NCBI GenBank assembly: GCA_964458265.1
Contig: CAYWIF010000013.1
Coordinates: 1 to 64,000 of the forward strand
Reading direction: 5' to 3'
From: JAGVSR01 sp964458265
GTDB lineage: Bacteria; Pseudomonadota; Alphaproteobacteria; Rhizobiales; Hyphomicrobiaceae
DNA length: 64,000 nt
The notes beneath the pieces are model-generated. The model saw only the letters and a program-made list of their open reading frames with translations, was not told where the DNA came from and did no database searches. Position numbers and translations under genes: made by a program. Shown piece after piece: positions 52,073 to 61,539 of this stretch (within the stretch, counting starts at the first letter, position 1; each line of letters opens with the position of its first letter).

Positions 52073-54760
52073 ATGCCAGCTTGGGTCTATCGGTTCGGCC
52101 CCGATCAAACGGATGGCCACGCGGGTCTGACCGACGAACTCGGCGGCAAGGGCGCGAATTTGGCCGAGATGGCCCGCCTCGGTCTGCCGGTACCCCCGGG
52201 ATTTACGATCTCGACCCGTGTCTGCCGTTATTTCTTTGCCAACGGTGAAACTCTCCCCGGCGGACTCGAAAGCGATATTCGCGACGCCGTGGCGTCGATG
52301 GGCCGCGCCACGGGCGCCACATTCGGCGATCCGCGAAATCCTCTTCTTCTCGCGGTTCGCTCGGGCGCCGCGATTTCAATGCCTGGTATGATGGATACGA
52401 TCCTCAACCTCGGCCTCAACGACGAAACCGTCGACGGTCTCGCCCGCCATTCCGGCGACGCGCGCTTCGCCTACGACAGCTACCGGCGCTTCATCGAGAT
52501 GTACGGCGATGTCGTTCTCGGCGTCGACCACGGGCTCTTTGCCGACCTTCTGGACAACTTCAAGAACCTGAATGCACTTGCGTCCGATACGGAACTGACC
52601 GCCGAGCAATGGCGCGATGTCATCGGCCGCTACAAGGCAGCCGTTCGCGACGAAACCGCCGGCGACTTTCCGCAGGATACCAACGAGCAGCTTCTGCGCG
52701 CCATCCACGCTGTCCTCAAGTCCTGGCGCAACGAGCGCGCCGACAGCTATCGCCGGCTGCACGCCATTCCCGAAGACATGGGAACCGCCGTGACAGTACA
52801 GGCGATGGTTTTCGGCAACCGGGGAGAAACGTCTGCGACAGGTGTAGCCTTCACGCGCAATCCCGCAACGGGCGCCAAGGAAATCTACGGCGAATACCTT
52901 CCCAATGCGCAAGGCGAAGACATCGTCGCCGGCACGCGCACGCCGCTCCGCTTGACGGAGAAGTCGCGCACCGACCTGAATGCGAAAGAAGCTTCGCTTG
53001 AAACGGTCATGCCGCAGGCCTTCGCGGAACTGAAGGCCATCTTTGCACGCCTGGAAGCGCATTACCGCGACATGCAGGATGTGGAATTCACAATCCAGGA
53101 GGGCAAGGTCTGGATGCTCCAGACCCGATCGGGCAAGCGCTCGGCCGAAGCCGCATTGAAAATTGCCGTCGATCTGGTCGAGGAGCAAATCATCTCGCGC
53201 GACGAAGCCGTGATGATGGTCGAACCGCAGGCCTTGTCGCATCTCCTTCATCCCCGCATCGAGGAGGGCGCCAAGAAGGATCTGATTGCCCGTGGTCTTC
53301 CCGCGTCGCCGGGCGCAGCCACCGGCGAAATCGTTCTCACCTCCGACGAAGCGGAAGTCATGCGCGCGCAGGGACGCCATGTGATCCTTGTGCGGGTCGA
53401 GACCAGCGCCGAAGACATCAATGGAATGAGTGCCGCCGTCGGTGTTCTCACCCAACGTGGCGGGTTGACGAGCCATGCTGCGGTGGTTGCCCGCAGCATG
53501 GGCCTTCCGTGCATTTCCGGCGCGGGCGCCATTCGCATCGATATGGCCCAAGGCGTCGTGCGCACGGCTCAGCGCACGTTCAACCGCGGCGACGTCATCA
53601 CGATCGATGGCACCACCGGCGAAGTCCTTGCCGGCGCCGTCCCCATGCGGCAGCCGGAACTGTCAGCCGATTTCGCGACCCTGATTGCCTGGGCTGATAC
53701 CTTCCGCGGCCTCAAGGTCCGCGCCAATGCCGACACCCCGCGCGATACGCTTCAGGCCCGCAAGCTCGGCGCTGAAGGCATCGGCCTTTGTCGCACGGAG
53801 CACATGTTTTTCGACGCCTCGCGCATCCTCGCCATGCGGGAGATGATCTGCGCCAACGACGAAAAAGGCCGTCGCGCTGCGCTGGCAAGAATTTTGCCGA
53901 TGCAGCGTTCCGATTTCGTCGAACTGTTTCGCATCATGGACGGCGATCCGGTCACCATTCGGCTCCTTGATCCGCCGTTGCACGAGTTCCTGCCCCGCCA
54001 CGACGCGGAGTTGGCCCCCATTGCCGAAGCGCTCGGCATCACGCTCGATCGATTGAAAACGCGTGTTGCCGAGTTGTCCGAATTCAACCCCATGCTGGGC
54101 TTCCGCGGCTGCCGGCTCGCAATCCGCTATCCGGAAATTACCGAGATGCAGGCTCGCGCCATCTTTGAAGCTTCGATCGAAGCACAAAAACAAATGAACC
54201 GGCCTGTCTTACCGGAAATCATGATCCCGCTCGTCGCTTACCGCCGGGAGTTCGACATTCTGGCCGGCGTCATCCGCGCCACGGCCGAGAAAGTCGAACA
54301 GGAGGCCGGCTGCCGCCTTTCCTATCAGATCGGCACCATGATCGAACTGCCCCGCGCCGCCTTGCGCGCGCAGGAGTTGAGCGAGGGACGGGGCGGCGCG
54401 GAGTTCTTCTCGTTCGGCACCAACGACCTCACGCAGACCTGCCTCGGGCTTTCTCGCGACGACGCCGCGCCCATTCTGTCGAACTATGCCGGCAAAGGCA
54501 TTTTCGACCGCGACCCGTTCGTTTCGATCGACGAGGACGGCGTCGGCGAACTGATCCGGATCGGTATCGCCGGCGGTCGCGCCGGGCGCGCCGGTCTCAA
54601 GATAGGTGTTTGCGGCGAGCACGGCGGCGATGCGCACTCCGTGGCGTTCTTCCACGATCTGGGACTGGACTACGTGTCCTGCTCGCCGTTCCGGGTTCCG
54701 ATTGCGCGACTGGCCGCTGCGCGCGCTGCGATCGTTGCGCGCCGTCGCGGCGAGAGTTGA
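52073..54760 (+). CDS. ppdK: Pyruvate, phosphate dikinase
   Basis: An 895-residue three-domain enzyme. It interconverts pyruvate, ATP and phosphate with PEP, AMP and PPi. The N-terminal ATP-grasp shows DELGGKGANLAEMARLGLPV. The phosphohistidine loop is GGLTSHAAVVARSMGLPC, and the C-terminal PEP/pyruvate barrel shows CRTEHMFF, LGFRGCRLAIRYPEI and FFSFGTNDLTQTCLGLSRDD, ending with CGEHGGD. The length is normal for alphaproteobacterial PpdK. The ATG at 52073 fits the family start. It lies alone between the M20 gene and a small membrane gene. Confidence 0.97.
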   Translation: MPAWVYRFGPDQTDGHAGLTDELGGKGANLAEMARLGLPVPPGFTISTRVCRYFFANGETLPGGLESDIRDAVASMGRATGATFGDPRNPLLLAVRSGAAISMPGMMDTILNLGLNDETVDGLARHSGDARFAYDSYRRFIEMYGDVVLGVDHGLFADLLDNFKNLNALASDTELTAEQWRDVIGRYKAAVRDETAGDFPQDTNEQLLRAIHAVLKSWRNERADSYRRLHAIPEDMGTAVTVQAMVFGNRGETSATGVAFTRNPATGAKEIYGEYLPNAQGEDIVAGTRTPLRLTEKSRTDLNAKEASLETVMPQAFAELKAIFARLEAHYRDMQDVEFTIQEGKVWMLQTRSGKRSAEAALKIAVDLVEEQIISRDEAVMMVEPQALSHLLHPRIEEGAKKDLIARGLPASPGAATGEIVLTSDEAEVMRAQGRHVILVRVETSAEDINGMSAAVGVLTQRGGLTSHAAVVARSMGLPCISGAGAIRIDMAQGVVRTAQRTFNRGDVITIDGTTGEVLAGAVPMRQPELSADFATLIAWADTFRGLKVRANADTPRDTLQARKLGAEGIGLCRTEHMFFDASRILAMREMICANDEKGRRAALARILPMQRSDFVELFRIMDGDPVTIRLLDPPLHEFLPRHDAELAPIAEALGITLDRLKTRVAELSEFNPMLGFRGCRLAIRYPEITEMQARAIFEASIEAQKQMNRPVLPEIMIPLVAYRREFDILAGVIRATAEKVEQEAGCRLSYQIGTMIELPRAALRAQELSEGRGGAEFFSFGTNDLTQTCLGLSRDDAAPILSNYAGKGIFDRDPFVSIDEDGVGELIRIGIAGGRAGRAGLKIGVCGEHGGDAHSVAFFHDLGLDYVSCSPFRVPIARLAAARAAIVARRRGES

Positions 54761-54776
54761 AAGCGCTGACCTATGT

Positions 54777-54998
54777 CTAAAGAAAGCTGCGGTCGGGATC
54801 GCCGTCGTCGCCGAGGCGCCGGCGCACGGGCGCAGGACCGGAATTCTTCGGCGTAAGGAGGATTGCCAGCACGAAGGGCGGGAAAACAAAGCACCATGCC
54901 GCCCAAGAGGAGTAGTCCCGGTTTTTCATAGCAGCGAGAATGCCGCCGGTGAGCGCCGAGATGAGCGCCACTGCGCCCCAAATGACGATGTAGGTCAT
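54777..54998 (-). CDS. Small membrane protein, 73 aa
   Basis: A 73-residue protein with two hydrophobic segments (VIWGAVALISALTGGILAA and WAAWCFVFPPFVLAILL) joined by the short MKNRDYSS loop, and a basic Asp/Arg tail. The ATG at 54998 has AGGAG upstream, a good site. No family recognised. The nadC gene lies upstream on the same strand, 132 bp away. Confidence 0.7.
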   Translation of the reverse strand: MTYIVIWGAVALISALTGGILAAMKNRDYSSWAAWCFVFPPFVLAILLTPKNSGPAPVRRRLGDDGDPDRSFL

Positions 54999-55130
54999 GG
55001 TCTCCTCATAGGCCCGAAGGTCACTGGAACGGCTCCGCATCCGGGCAGCCAAGCACTTGGGCGATGATTGCGGCAAAAGCAAGCAGCGGCGGGCGCACAT
55101 CCTTATGGTCGTCTGGGGTGTGCTGCTGCC

Positions 55131-55982
55131 TTAGCCAGCAAAATCGAGCCCGAGATCGAGCACCGGCGCGGAGTGCGTCAGTGCGCCGGCCGAAATGAGA
55201 TCGACGCCCGTTTCGGCGATCGCGCGCACCGTCGTCAGATTGACCCCGCCCGACGCCTCCGTCATGGCCCGTCCGGCCACCATCCTCACGGCGTCGCGCA
55301 ACATCTGAGGTGTCATATTGTCGAGCAGTACGGCATCGACCTTATGTTTCAATACCGCTGCGAGTTGATCCAGCGTGTCGACCTCGACCTCGATCTTCAC
55401 CATGTGACCCGCGTAGGCGCGTGCGCGCGCAATCGCGTCGTCGATTCCGCCCGCCGCCACGATGTGATTGTCCTTGATGAGGATCGCATCGAAAAGACCC
55501 GTGCGGTGGTTCTGGCCCCCACCGCAGCGCACCGCAAACTTCTCGAACGCGCGTAAACCTGGGGTCGTCTTGCGCGTATCAGCGATCGCGGCCCCTGTGC
55601 CGCTAATCGCATCCACATAGCGCCGCGTCAGAGAAGCAATGCCGCTGAGCCGCCCGAGATAATTGAGCGCCACCCGTTCCCCGGTGAGAATGGCCCGCGC
55701 GTTGCCCGTTATGCGCGCAATCGCGTCGCCCGCCACCACAGCGTCGCCATCAAGTTTGAGCCGCTTGAAAACCACGCCGGCATCCAGCGCCGCGAATGCC
55801 GCCTCGGCCAGATCGAGCCCCGCGACAACGCCTCTCTGCCGCGATACGATCGCCGCATCCGCCGTCGTGTCCGGGGCGACCGTCGCATCGGTCGTCAGAT
55901 CGCCTGCCAGACCCAAGTCCTCGGCCAGCGCCTCCCTCACGGCCCGCTGCACGAGCGCCTTCGGCAATTGCGGCAGGCTCAC
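55131..55982 (-). CDS. nadC: Quinolinate phosphoribosyltransferase (carboxylating)
   Basis: A 283-residue NadC that forms nicotinate mononucleotide from quinolinate and PRPP. Typical blocks: EDLGLAGDLTTDATV, ERVALNYLGRLSGIASLTRR, ADTRKTTPGLRAFEKFAVRC and GGGQNHRTGLFDAILIKDNH. The metal-binding stretch KIEVEVDTLDQ and the C-terminal EASGGVNL follow. Its start overlaps the nadB stop by 4 bp, so they are coupled. Third gene of nadABC. Confidence 0.97.
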   Translation of the reverse strand: MSLPQLPKALVQRAVREALAEDLGLAGDLTTDATVAPDTTADAAIVSRQRGVVAGLDLAEAAFAALDAGVVFKRLKLDGDAVVAGDAIARITGNARAILTGERVALNYLGRLSGIASLTRRYVDAISGTGAAIADTRKTTPGLRAFEKFAVRCGGGQNHRTGLFDAILIKDNHIVAAGGIDDAIARARAYAGHMVKIEVEVDTLDQLAAVLKHKVDAVLLDNMTPQMLRDAVRMVAGRAMTEASGGVNLTTVRAIAETGVDLISAGALTHSAPVLDLGLDFAG

Positions 55983-57634
55983 AGCGCCATCTCCAGCGCC
56001 GCGCGCCGGCGCTTTGTCAGGGCCGCCTCTTCGATCGCCTTGAGGTCATCGAGTGTCACGAACGTTCGCTTCTGCAGCCGTCCCTCGGCGTGCGGGTAGT
56101 CGCTCCGGAAATGCCCGCCCCGGCTTTCCTTTCTCGCCAATGCCGCCGCTGCGATGAGCCGCGCCGTCAACGCCATGTTGGTGACGACCTGATCGCCGGC
56201 CGCCTCGGCGGCGATCTCGCGCAACTCCCCGAGCGCGTGACGCAGACCCTTGGCCTCACGGACGACACCCACATCCTCACTCATGATGCGCCGGATGTGC
56301 CGGATCGCCTCGGCCCTGTTCCGCATGTCGACGACCCTGCCGCCCTTGACGAGCCGCAATCTCGCAACCGGCTTCGCATCGGACGCCGGCACGAGCGCGC
56401 GGATATCGTCGGCCACCCGGCCACCGATCACGATGGCTTCGAGCAGCGAGTTCGATGCCAGACGATTGGCCCCGTGCAGTCCCGTCGAGGCGACTTCTCC
56501 CGCCGCCCACAGCCCCGCAACGCTCGACCGCCCATGCAAATCGGTCGCGATCCCGCCCATGTGATAATGCGCGGCTGGCGCCACTGGGATCAGTTCGGTC
56601 ACCGGATCGATCCCCGCCGCCCGGCAATGCGCGTCAACCGTCGGATACGCCGATGCAAAGCGCGCGCCGATAGCCTCGCGGCAGTCCAGGAACGCCCCGC
56701 GCCCGCCGATGACCTCTTCGAATACCGCACGTGCCACGATATCGCGCGGCGCCAGATCAGCGTCCGGGTGATGGCGCTGCATGAAGCGCTCACCCGCCTT
56801 GTTGACGAGCACCGCCCCTTCCCCGCGCAACGCTTCCGTCGCCAGCGGGGCCGGATCAGCGCCGGTATCGATGGCTGTGGGATGAAACTGAACGAATTCC
56901 GGATCGGCGATGACTGCCCCCGCCCGTGCGGCGAACGCAATCGCTTCGCCGCGCGCGTAGGCCGGATTCGTGGTCACGGAATAGAGCCCGCCGACGCCGC
57001 CCGTCGCCAGCACGACGGCGCTCGCCGGAATGAGTTCGTAAGTGCCTTGCCCGCGCGTCTCGCCCCGCGCCAGCCGGACGCCGACCACGCGCCCGTTCTC
57101 GATCACGAGATCTTCCGCTTCGTGCCCCGTGATGACGCGGATGGACGGCGTCGCGCGTGCGGCCGCGATCAGCGCCTGCATGATCGCCGCGCCGGCCCGG
57201 TCGCCCGACACGCGCACGATCCGCTTCGCCGAATGCGCTGCCTCGCGCGACAACACGAAATGCCCTGCCAGATCGCGGTCGAACGGCACGCCGTAGCGCA
57301 ACAGGTCGCGTACGCGGTCGCCGGCCTCTTCCGCCACCGTCCGCGCCACCGCCTCGTCCACGATACCTGCGCCCGCAACGATCGTGTCGTGCGCATGCGC
57401 GTCCGCGGAGTCGCCTTCGCCCACGGCGGCCGCGATGCCGCCCTGCGCCCAGACGCTGGATGCGCCCTCGCCGAGCGGCGCAGCGGCCACGATCGTGACC
57501 GGCAGCGGAGCCAGCTTCAGCGCCGTGTAAAGTCCGGCCAGTCCCGCTCCGACGATGACGATATCGCCGGGACCGAGCGGCTTCTTCGGATTGGAGAAGC
57601 CTTTGAACTTGCCGTTTCGAACGTGCTTGGCCAT
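55979..57634 (-). CDS. nadB: L-aspartate oxidase
   Basis: A 551-residue flavoprotein that oxidises aspartate to iminoaspartate for quinolinate synthesis. FAD motif VIVGAGLAGLYTALKL; SVWAQGGIAAAVGEGDSADA; the active-site HPTAIDTGADPAPLATEALR; YHMGGIATDLHGRSSVAGLW and GLHGANRLASNSLLEAIV. Helical C-domain normal. The ATG at 57634 is chosen; the frame extends to 57676. It starts 57 bp after the nadA stop and overlaps nadC by 4 bp. Confidence 0.97.
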   Translation of the reverse strand: MAKHVRNGKFKGFSNPKKPLGPGDIVIVGAGLAGLYTALKLAPLPVTIVAAAPLGEGASSVWAQGGIAAAVGEGDSADAHAHDTIVAGAGIVDEAVARTVAEEAGDRVRDLLRYGVPFDRDLAGHFVLSREAAHSAKRIVRVSGDRAGAAIMQALIAAARATPSIRVITGHEAEDLVIENGRVVGVRLARGETRGQGTYELIPASAVVLATGGVGGLYSVTTNPAYARGEAIAFAARAGAVIADPEFVQFHPTAIDTGADPAPLATEALRGEGAVLVNKAGERFMQRHHPDADLAPRDIVARAVFEEVIGGRGAFLDCREAIGARFASAYPTVDAHCRAAGIDPVTELIPVAPAAHYHMGGIATDLHGRSSVAGLWAAGEVASTGLHGANRLASNSLLEAIVIGGRVADDIRALVPASDAKPVARLRLVKGGRVVDMRNRAEAIRHIRRIMSEDVGVVREAKGLRHALGELREIAAEAAGDQVVTNMALTARLIAAAALARKESRGGHFRSDYPHAEGRLQKRTFVTLDDLKAIEEAALTKRRRAALEMAL

Positions 57635-57691
57635 GGGCTGGCACCTCGCTCGCGGGCCTCCATTGCGAAGGCCCAAGACTTCAGGATCGGA

Positions 57692-58765
57692 TCAGTGATT
57701 GAGATTGACCATGCGTTCAACAGCCCGGCGCGCGCGGTCCGCCACGTCCGGATCGACGGTCACTTCGTATTTCAGGTCCCTGAGGCTCTCGTAGATGGCT
57801 TCCAGGCTGATGCGCTTCATATGCGGGCACAGATTGCACGGCCGCACGAACTCGACCTCCGGCACGTCGTCGGCAACGTTCGACGCCATCGAGCATTCCG
57901 TGACCAGCAGCGCCTTGCGCGGCTTATTTGTCTTGACCCAGTTGATCATTCCCGACGTGGAGCCGGTGAAGTCGGCCACGCCGATGACATCCGGCGGACA
58001 TTCCGGATGTGCGATGATCTTCACGCCCGGATTAGCGTCGCGATAGGCTTCAAGTTCCTCGGCCGTGAAGCGCTCGTGAACCTCGCAATGGCCACGCCAC
58101 GCGATGATCTCGATATCCGTCTTCGACTGGACGTACTTCGACAGATACTCGTCGGGGATGAGAAGCACGCGCGGTGCGCCAAGGCTTTCGACGACTTTCA
58201 CCGCGTTCGACGACGTGCAGGTGATATCGCATTCGGCCTTCACCGCCGCGGACGTGTTGACGTACGTGACGATCGGCACGCCGGGATAGGCCTCGCGCAA
58301 CAATCGCACATCCGCCGCCGTGATCGACGCCGCCAGCGAACAGCCGGCCAGCAGATCAGGGATCAGCACCGTCTTCTTCGGCGACAGAAGCTTTGACGTC
58401 TCCGCCATGAAGTGCACGCCGGCCTGGACGATGATGTCGCCCTTGGCCTTCGCTGCCTCACGCGCAAGTTGCAGGCTGTCGCCGCGAAAGTCGGCAACCC
58501 CGTGAAAGATTTCAGGTGTCATGTAGTTGTGCGCCAGGATGACGGCCCCGCGCTCCGCCTTGAGTTCGTTAATCGCCTTGACGAGCGGTGCGTAGTGCAC
58601 CCACTCCATCGGCGTCACGACGCGCTTCATGCGATCGTAGATCGGTGCCAGCTCGCGCTCCAGGGCGGGCGTGAATTGAATGCCGTGATCCGGCGCCGGT
58701 TTGGCAGACGGTCGTGCAGCCTGAGCGGCTGCCGGCCGGCTGAGCGGAAGGGTCACCTGCATCAT
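57692..58765 (-). CDS. nadA: Quinolinate synthase, iron-sulfur enzyme
   Basis: A 357-residue NadA that condenses iminoaspartate with DHAP to quinolinate using a [4Fe-4S] cluster. Candidate ligands: Cys142 (LAGCSLAAS), Cys256 (AHPECPPDV) and Cys310/Cys313 in RPCNLCPHM. Other blocks: AVILAHNYMTPEIFHGVADF and YVNTSAAVKAECDITCTSSN. The ATG at 58765 has AAGGAGG at a good distance; a GTG further up is within that site. The first ~25 residues are extra and Ala/Pro-rich. Two matching inverted repeats lie just upstream. Confidence 0.97.
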   Translation of the reverse strand: MMQVTLPLSRPAAAQAARPSAKPAPDHGIQFTPALERELAPIYDRMKRVVTPMEWVHYAPLVKAINELKAERGAVILAHNYMTPEIFHGVADFRGDSLQLAREAAKAKGDIIVQAGVHFMAETSKLLSPKKTVLIPDLLAGCSLAASITAADVRLLREAYPGVPIVTYVNTSAAVKAECDITCTSSNAVKVVESLGAPRVLLIPDEYLSKYVQSKTDIEIIAWRGHCEVHERFTAEELEAYRDANPGVKIIAHPECPPDVIGVADFTGSTSGMINWVKTNKPRKALLVTECSMASNVADDVPEVEFVRPCNLCPHMKRISLEAIYESLRDLKYEVTVDPDVADRARRAVERMVNLNH

Positions 58766-58798
58766 GGACCGAAACCTCCTTGACACCGGCTCCCGATA

Positions 58799-58815
58799 AT
58801 ACTCATATCGAGCAT
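58799..58815. promoter_or_regulatory. Candidate NadQ operator 1 upstream of nadA
   Basis: ATACTCATATCGAGCAT is an inverted repeat, ATRCTC-N5-GAGCAT, 34 bp upstream of the nadA start. The same pattern recurs 62 bp further upstream. It overlaps the likely promoter area, suiting a repressor of nadABC. Confidence 0.65.
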
Positions 58816-58860
58816 ATCTTGAGCCTGAGAATGCCCGGCGCTTGCCGGAACCCGTTACTT

Positions 58861-58877
58861 ATGCTCTAGTCGAGCAC
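58861..58877. promoter_or_regulatory. Candidate NadQ operator 2 upstream of nadA
   Basis: ATGCTCTAGTCGAGCAC repeats the ATRCTC-N5-GAGCA pattern of the first site. The start-to-start distance is 62 bp, close to six turns of DNA, so two bound dimers would face the same side. Confidence 0.62.
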
Positions 58878-59019
58878 TCTGTTGCCTAATTTAAGGGATA
58901 GCCGCGCGCTTTTCCAGCGGAATGGCGCGCGCTGACATAAATAATTCGCGCAACGCCACCACTTGGCCTTCGCGTGCGCTCGACGCTCACAGCCGCGCAA
59001 CGCCAACACCGGAAATTCA

Positions 59020-59048
59020 AAGGCTCGGCGATTCCGTCGCCGAGCCTT
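59020..59048 (-). terminator. Hairpin after nadQ
   Basis: AAGGCTCGGCGA (59020-59031) pairs perfectly with TCGCCGAGCCTT (59037-59048), a 12-bp stem with a 5-nt loop. It lies 18 bp after the nadQ stop, separating it from nadABC. The following T-run on the - strand is weak (TTTG). Confidence 0.75.
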
Positions 59049-59065
59049 GTTTCGTTGAGTTGATG

Positions 59066-60115
59066 TCAGACGCGCCCTGGCTTGACGCGCACGCCCGGTG
59101 CGGGCCGCTCCAACAGAACTTCCTTGCGGAACCTGTAGAGCTTGGCGGGACGGCCGCCCGTTCGCGTCTTCATCTCGCCGGTCGGCTCCACAAGTCCGGC
59201 ACCTTCCACGAGCCGGCGGAAATTCTGCTTGTGCAGATGCGGACCGAGAATGGCCTCCACCGTCCTCTGCAACTCGAACAGCGTGAATTCGGGCGGCATC
59301 AGTTCAAAGATGACCGGACGGTATTTGATCTTGGCGCGCGTCCGCCCGATCGCCGTCGCCAGGATGCGGCGGTGATCGAAGCGCATCATCGCACCGAGCT
59401 TTGGCACCGGCGCCCACGCCAGCGCTGCCTCGCGCCCGTCGCGGCGTGCTTCCTCCACGAGTCCGGCCTCGTAGAGCAGCTCATAGCGGTCGAGGACCTT
59501 TTCTTCGTCCCAGGCAGCCCCATCGATGGCGAAACACATGCGCACACGATCCTGGCGCGCGACGGGACGGTTGGGTTCCGACAATTGGTGCGGCCGTTCC
59601 GCCCACTCGCGCAGACGCGGAATGATCTCCGTTTCCAGAATTGCCGGGCGCCCCTTGCGCCAGTCTTCCCATGGAAAATAATGATACCAGCTACGCCACG
59701 ACCCGCGCTGCTTCTCGTCGATTTGGCCGGCATCCGTCAGCGCCAGATAGCCGATCGATACGACATGAGGGTTCTCGTCGCCGATCTGGGCATTCCGGCC
59801 GCGATCTCCGAAGGAATAAAGCTGTTCGACGTACCCGAGCTCGAGCCCGGTCTGGTCGGATACCCAGGTCCTCAGTCCGCCTTCGAACGTGCGGTGCTTC
59901 ACGGGTGAGAACGGCCCCGACGGCAGGCTGTCCTGGAGGGTATTGTTTTCATCGCGCACGACCAGAACAACCGGCTCGTTCTCGAGCACGGCCACGATGG
60001 CGGCATTGAGACCGATTTCTACGGCCGGTACTTCCTGGCGCATCGAAGTCCCTTTCGGGTGATGGCGCTCGAGGGTCTCGCGCGGGATACGCCGCACATT
60101 TGCGTCCGATACCAT
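59066..60115 (-). CDS. nadQ: NadQ-type regulator (Nudix-like plus winged helix)
   Basis: A 349-residue protein with a degenerate Nudix-like N-domain (EIGLNAAIVAVLENEPVVLV, FEGGLRTWVSDQTGLELGYV) and a C-terminal winged helix. The latter shows LMPPEFTLFELQRTVEAILG, LHKQNFRRLVEGAGLVEPTG and GGRPAKLYRFRKEVL. The Nudix catalytic Glu pattern is lacking, so it is a sensor, not a hydrolase. It matches the alphaproteobacterial NAD regulator family NadQ, and nadABC lies directly downstream on the same strand. Start ATG 60115 (GGGAG upstream); ATG 60043 (AAAGGGA upstream) is an equal alternative. Confidence 0.85.
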   Translation of the reverse strand: MVSDANVRRIPRETLERHHPKGTSMRQEVPAVEIGLNAAIVAVLENEPVVLVVRDENNTLQDSLPSGPFSPVKHRTFEGGLRTWVSDQTGLELGYVEQLYSFGDRGRNAQIGDENPHVVSIGYLALTDAGQIDEKQRGSWRSWYHYFPWEDWRKGRPAILETEIIPRLREWAERPHQLSEPNRPVARQDRVRMCFAIDGAAWDEEKVLDRYELLYEAGLVEEARRDGREAALAWAPVPKLGAMMRFDHRRILATAIGRTRAKIKYRPVIFELMPPEFTLFELQRTVEAILGPHLHKQNFRRLVEGAGLVEPTGEMKTRTGGRPAKLYRFRKEVLLERPAPGVRVKPGRV

Positions 60116-60270
60116 GGGCTCAGTCTCCCGTCTCTAAACTGCGTTGGACGATAAGGAGGCAGTCTCTTGTCACGTGCAACTAGGGCGTGGACTGCTTCGA
60201 CTAATGTGCCTAACGGGGCGGCTTGGCGAATATTCCCCCGCCGCGCAAAAGCTTCGGCCACTTTATTGAA

Positions 60271-60900
60271 CTAGGTCCGTCCAGCGGTCTGGTAGAGCTC
60301 CATGAACCGGGCAACGAACTGCCGCTCCGCCACATCCGTCGGCGATGCGGACAAGCGATCAAGAGTTTGCGCCAGCTTGGAGCTAAGCCCATCCGGTTCG
60401 CCGAAATAGAGCCGTGCCTCCGTCTCCGAGAACCCGGCCAATCGCGTAGCCTCGTAGTAAGCAGCGATTGTATCAGCGGCCTTGATGGCAGCGGTCATAT
60501 GTGGCTGCAATGTGGCGGGCAGTCCAAACCTCTGGTGAACGGCTGCCAGAATGCGCAGTTCGAACGCCTTGTAATCGAGCCCGATCGCTGTCTTGAACGG
60601 ACTGATGAGATCACCGATCACGTATTCGGGCGCATCGTGCAGCAGCGCCGCGAGAGCATCCGCATCGCTGCGCTCGGGCATTCGGTCCGATACGATCGCC
60701 TCGACAAGCAAGGCATGCTCCGCGACCGAAAAGGCGTGATCGCCGACGGTTTGACCGTTCCAGCGCGCGACGCGGGCAAGACCGTGCGCAATATCCGTGA
60801 TCTCGATGTCGTCCGGCGAGGGATCGAGGAGATCGAGCCGTCGGCCCGATAGCATCCGCTGCCAGGCGCGCGGGCGTGGTGTGTTCGGCAGCCCGGTCAT
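60271..60900 (-). CDS. HD-domain phosphohydrolase, YfbR-like
   Basis: A 209-residue HD-superfamily protein. Metal motif: His in DHAFSVAEHALLVEAI, the pair HD in LAALLHDAPEYVIGD, and Asp in IKAADTIAAYYEATRL. Similar proteins are deoxyribonucleoside 5'-monophosphatases. N-terminal RAWQRMLSGRRLDLLDPSPD is typical of this alphaproteobacterial group. Its start overlaps the tag stop by 4 bp (ATGA), so it is coupled to tag. Downstream lies nadQ. Confidence 0.87.
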   Translation of the reverse strand: MTGLPNTPRPRAWQRMLSGRRLDLLDPSPDDIEITDIAHGLARVARWNGQTVGDHAFSVAEHALLVEAIVSDRMPERSDADALAALLHDAPEYVIGDLISPFKTAIGLDYKAFELRILAAVHQRFGLPATLQPHMTAAIKAADTIAAYYEATRLAGFSETEARLYFGEPDGLSSKLAQTLDRLSASPTDVAERQFVARFMELYQTAGRT

Positions 60901-61508
60901 TGCGGTCGCTTGAAACGACGATGCAGCTTGAGGCAGGCCGCATGCCGCGGACAGCCGGTGAGATGATCGTTCACCAGCCCCACCGACTGCATGTAAGCGT
61001 AAATCGTCGTCGGTCCGACGAACCGGAACCCCTCGGCTTTCAGCGCCTTCGAGATTTGCTTCGACAGGTTCGTCTCAGCCGGCACCTCCTTCATCGTCTG
61101 GAATGCATTGAGCACGGGTCCGTCCGCCAACTGCGCCCAGAGGAATGCGGCGAGTGTTGTTCGCTCGCGTAATGTCAGATAGGCGCGCGCATTGTCGATT
61201 GTCGCCTCGATTTTGAGACGATTGCGCACAATACCGGCGTCCCCCATGAGCCTTTGAATGTCTGTCTCGCCGTATCGCACGATGACTTCGGGATCGAAAC
61301 CGTCAAACGCACTGCGGAACGCTTCGCGCTTGCGCAGGATCGTGATCCACGAAAGGCCCGCCTGGAATCCCTCCAGGATCAGCTTTTCAAACAACCGCCG
61401 GTCATCCGCGTGCGGCACGCCCCATTCCGTATCGTGGTAGTGGATGTAGAGGGGGTCTGAAATGCCGGGCCACGGACAGCGCTCCAGGCCGGGTGCGGTT
61501 TTCGCCAT
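60897..61508 (-). CDS. tag: DNA-3-methyladenine glycosylase I
   Basis: A 203-residue Tag that removes 3-methyladenine from alkylated DNA. The zinc-snap residues are present: Cys11 (ERCPWPG), His25 (YIHYHDTEWG), and His/Cys in NDHLTGCPRHAAC. Other blocks: LFEKLILEGFQAGLSWITIL and RKREAFRSAFDGFDP. The start is ATG 61508; the frame runs on to 61601 over unrelated sequence. It is followed by the HD gene (4-bp overlap) and preceded by ygfZ. Confidence 0.96.
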   Translation of the reverse strand: MAKTAPGLERCPWPGISDPLYIHYHDTEWGVPHADDRRLFEKLILEGFQAGLSWITILRKREAFRSAFDGFDPEVIVRYGETDIQRLMGDAGIVRNRLKIEATIDNARAYLTLRERTTLAAFLWAQLADGPVLNAFQTMKEVPAETNLSKQISKALKAEGFRFVGPTTIYAYMQSVGLVNDHLTGCPRHAACLKLHRRFKRPQ

Positions 61509-61539
61509 CGGTCGTATCCTCTGAGCACGCTCGTAAACG

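Noticed and set aside
52376..53551. A 391-codon - strand frame
   Set aside because: It is antisense to ppdK; composition is that of a shadow frame.
55796..58396. An 866-codon open frame on the + strand
   Set aside because: It lies opposite nadC, nadB and part of nadA, which are unmistakable. Its translation is Arg/His/Asp-rich with no domain; it is a GC-rich antisense frame.
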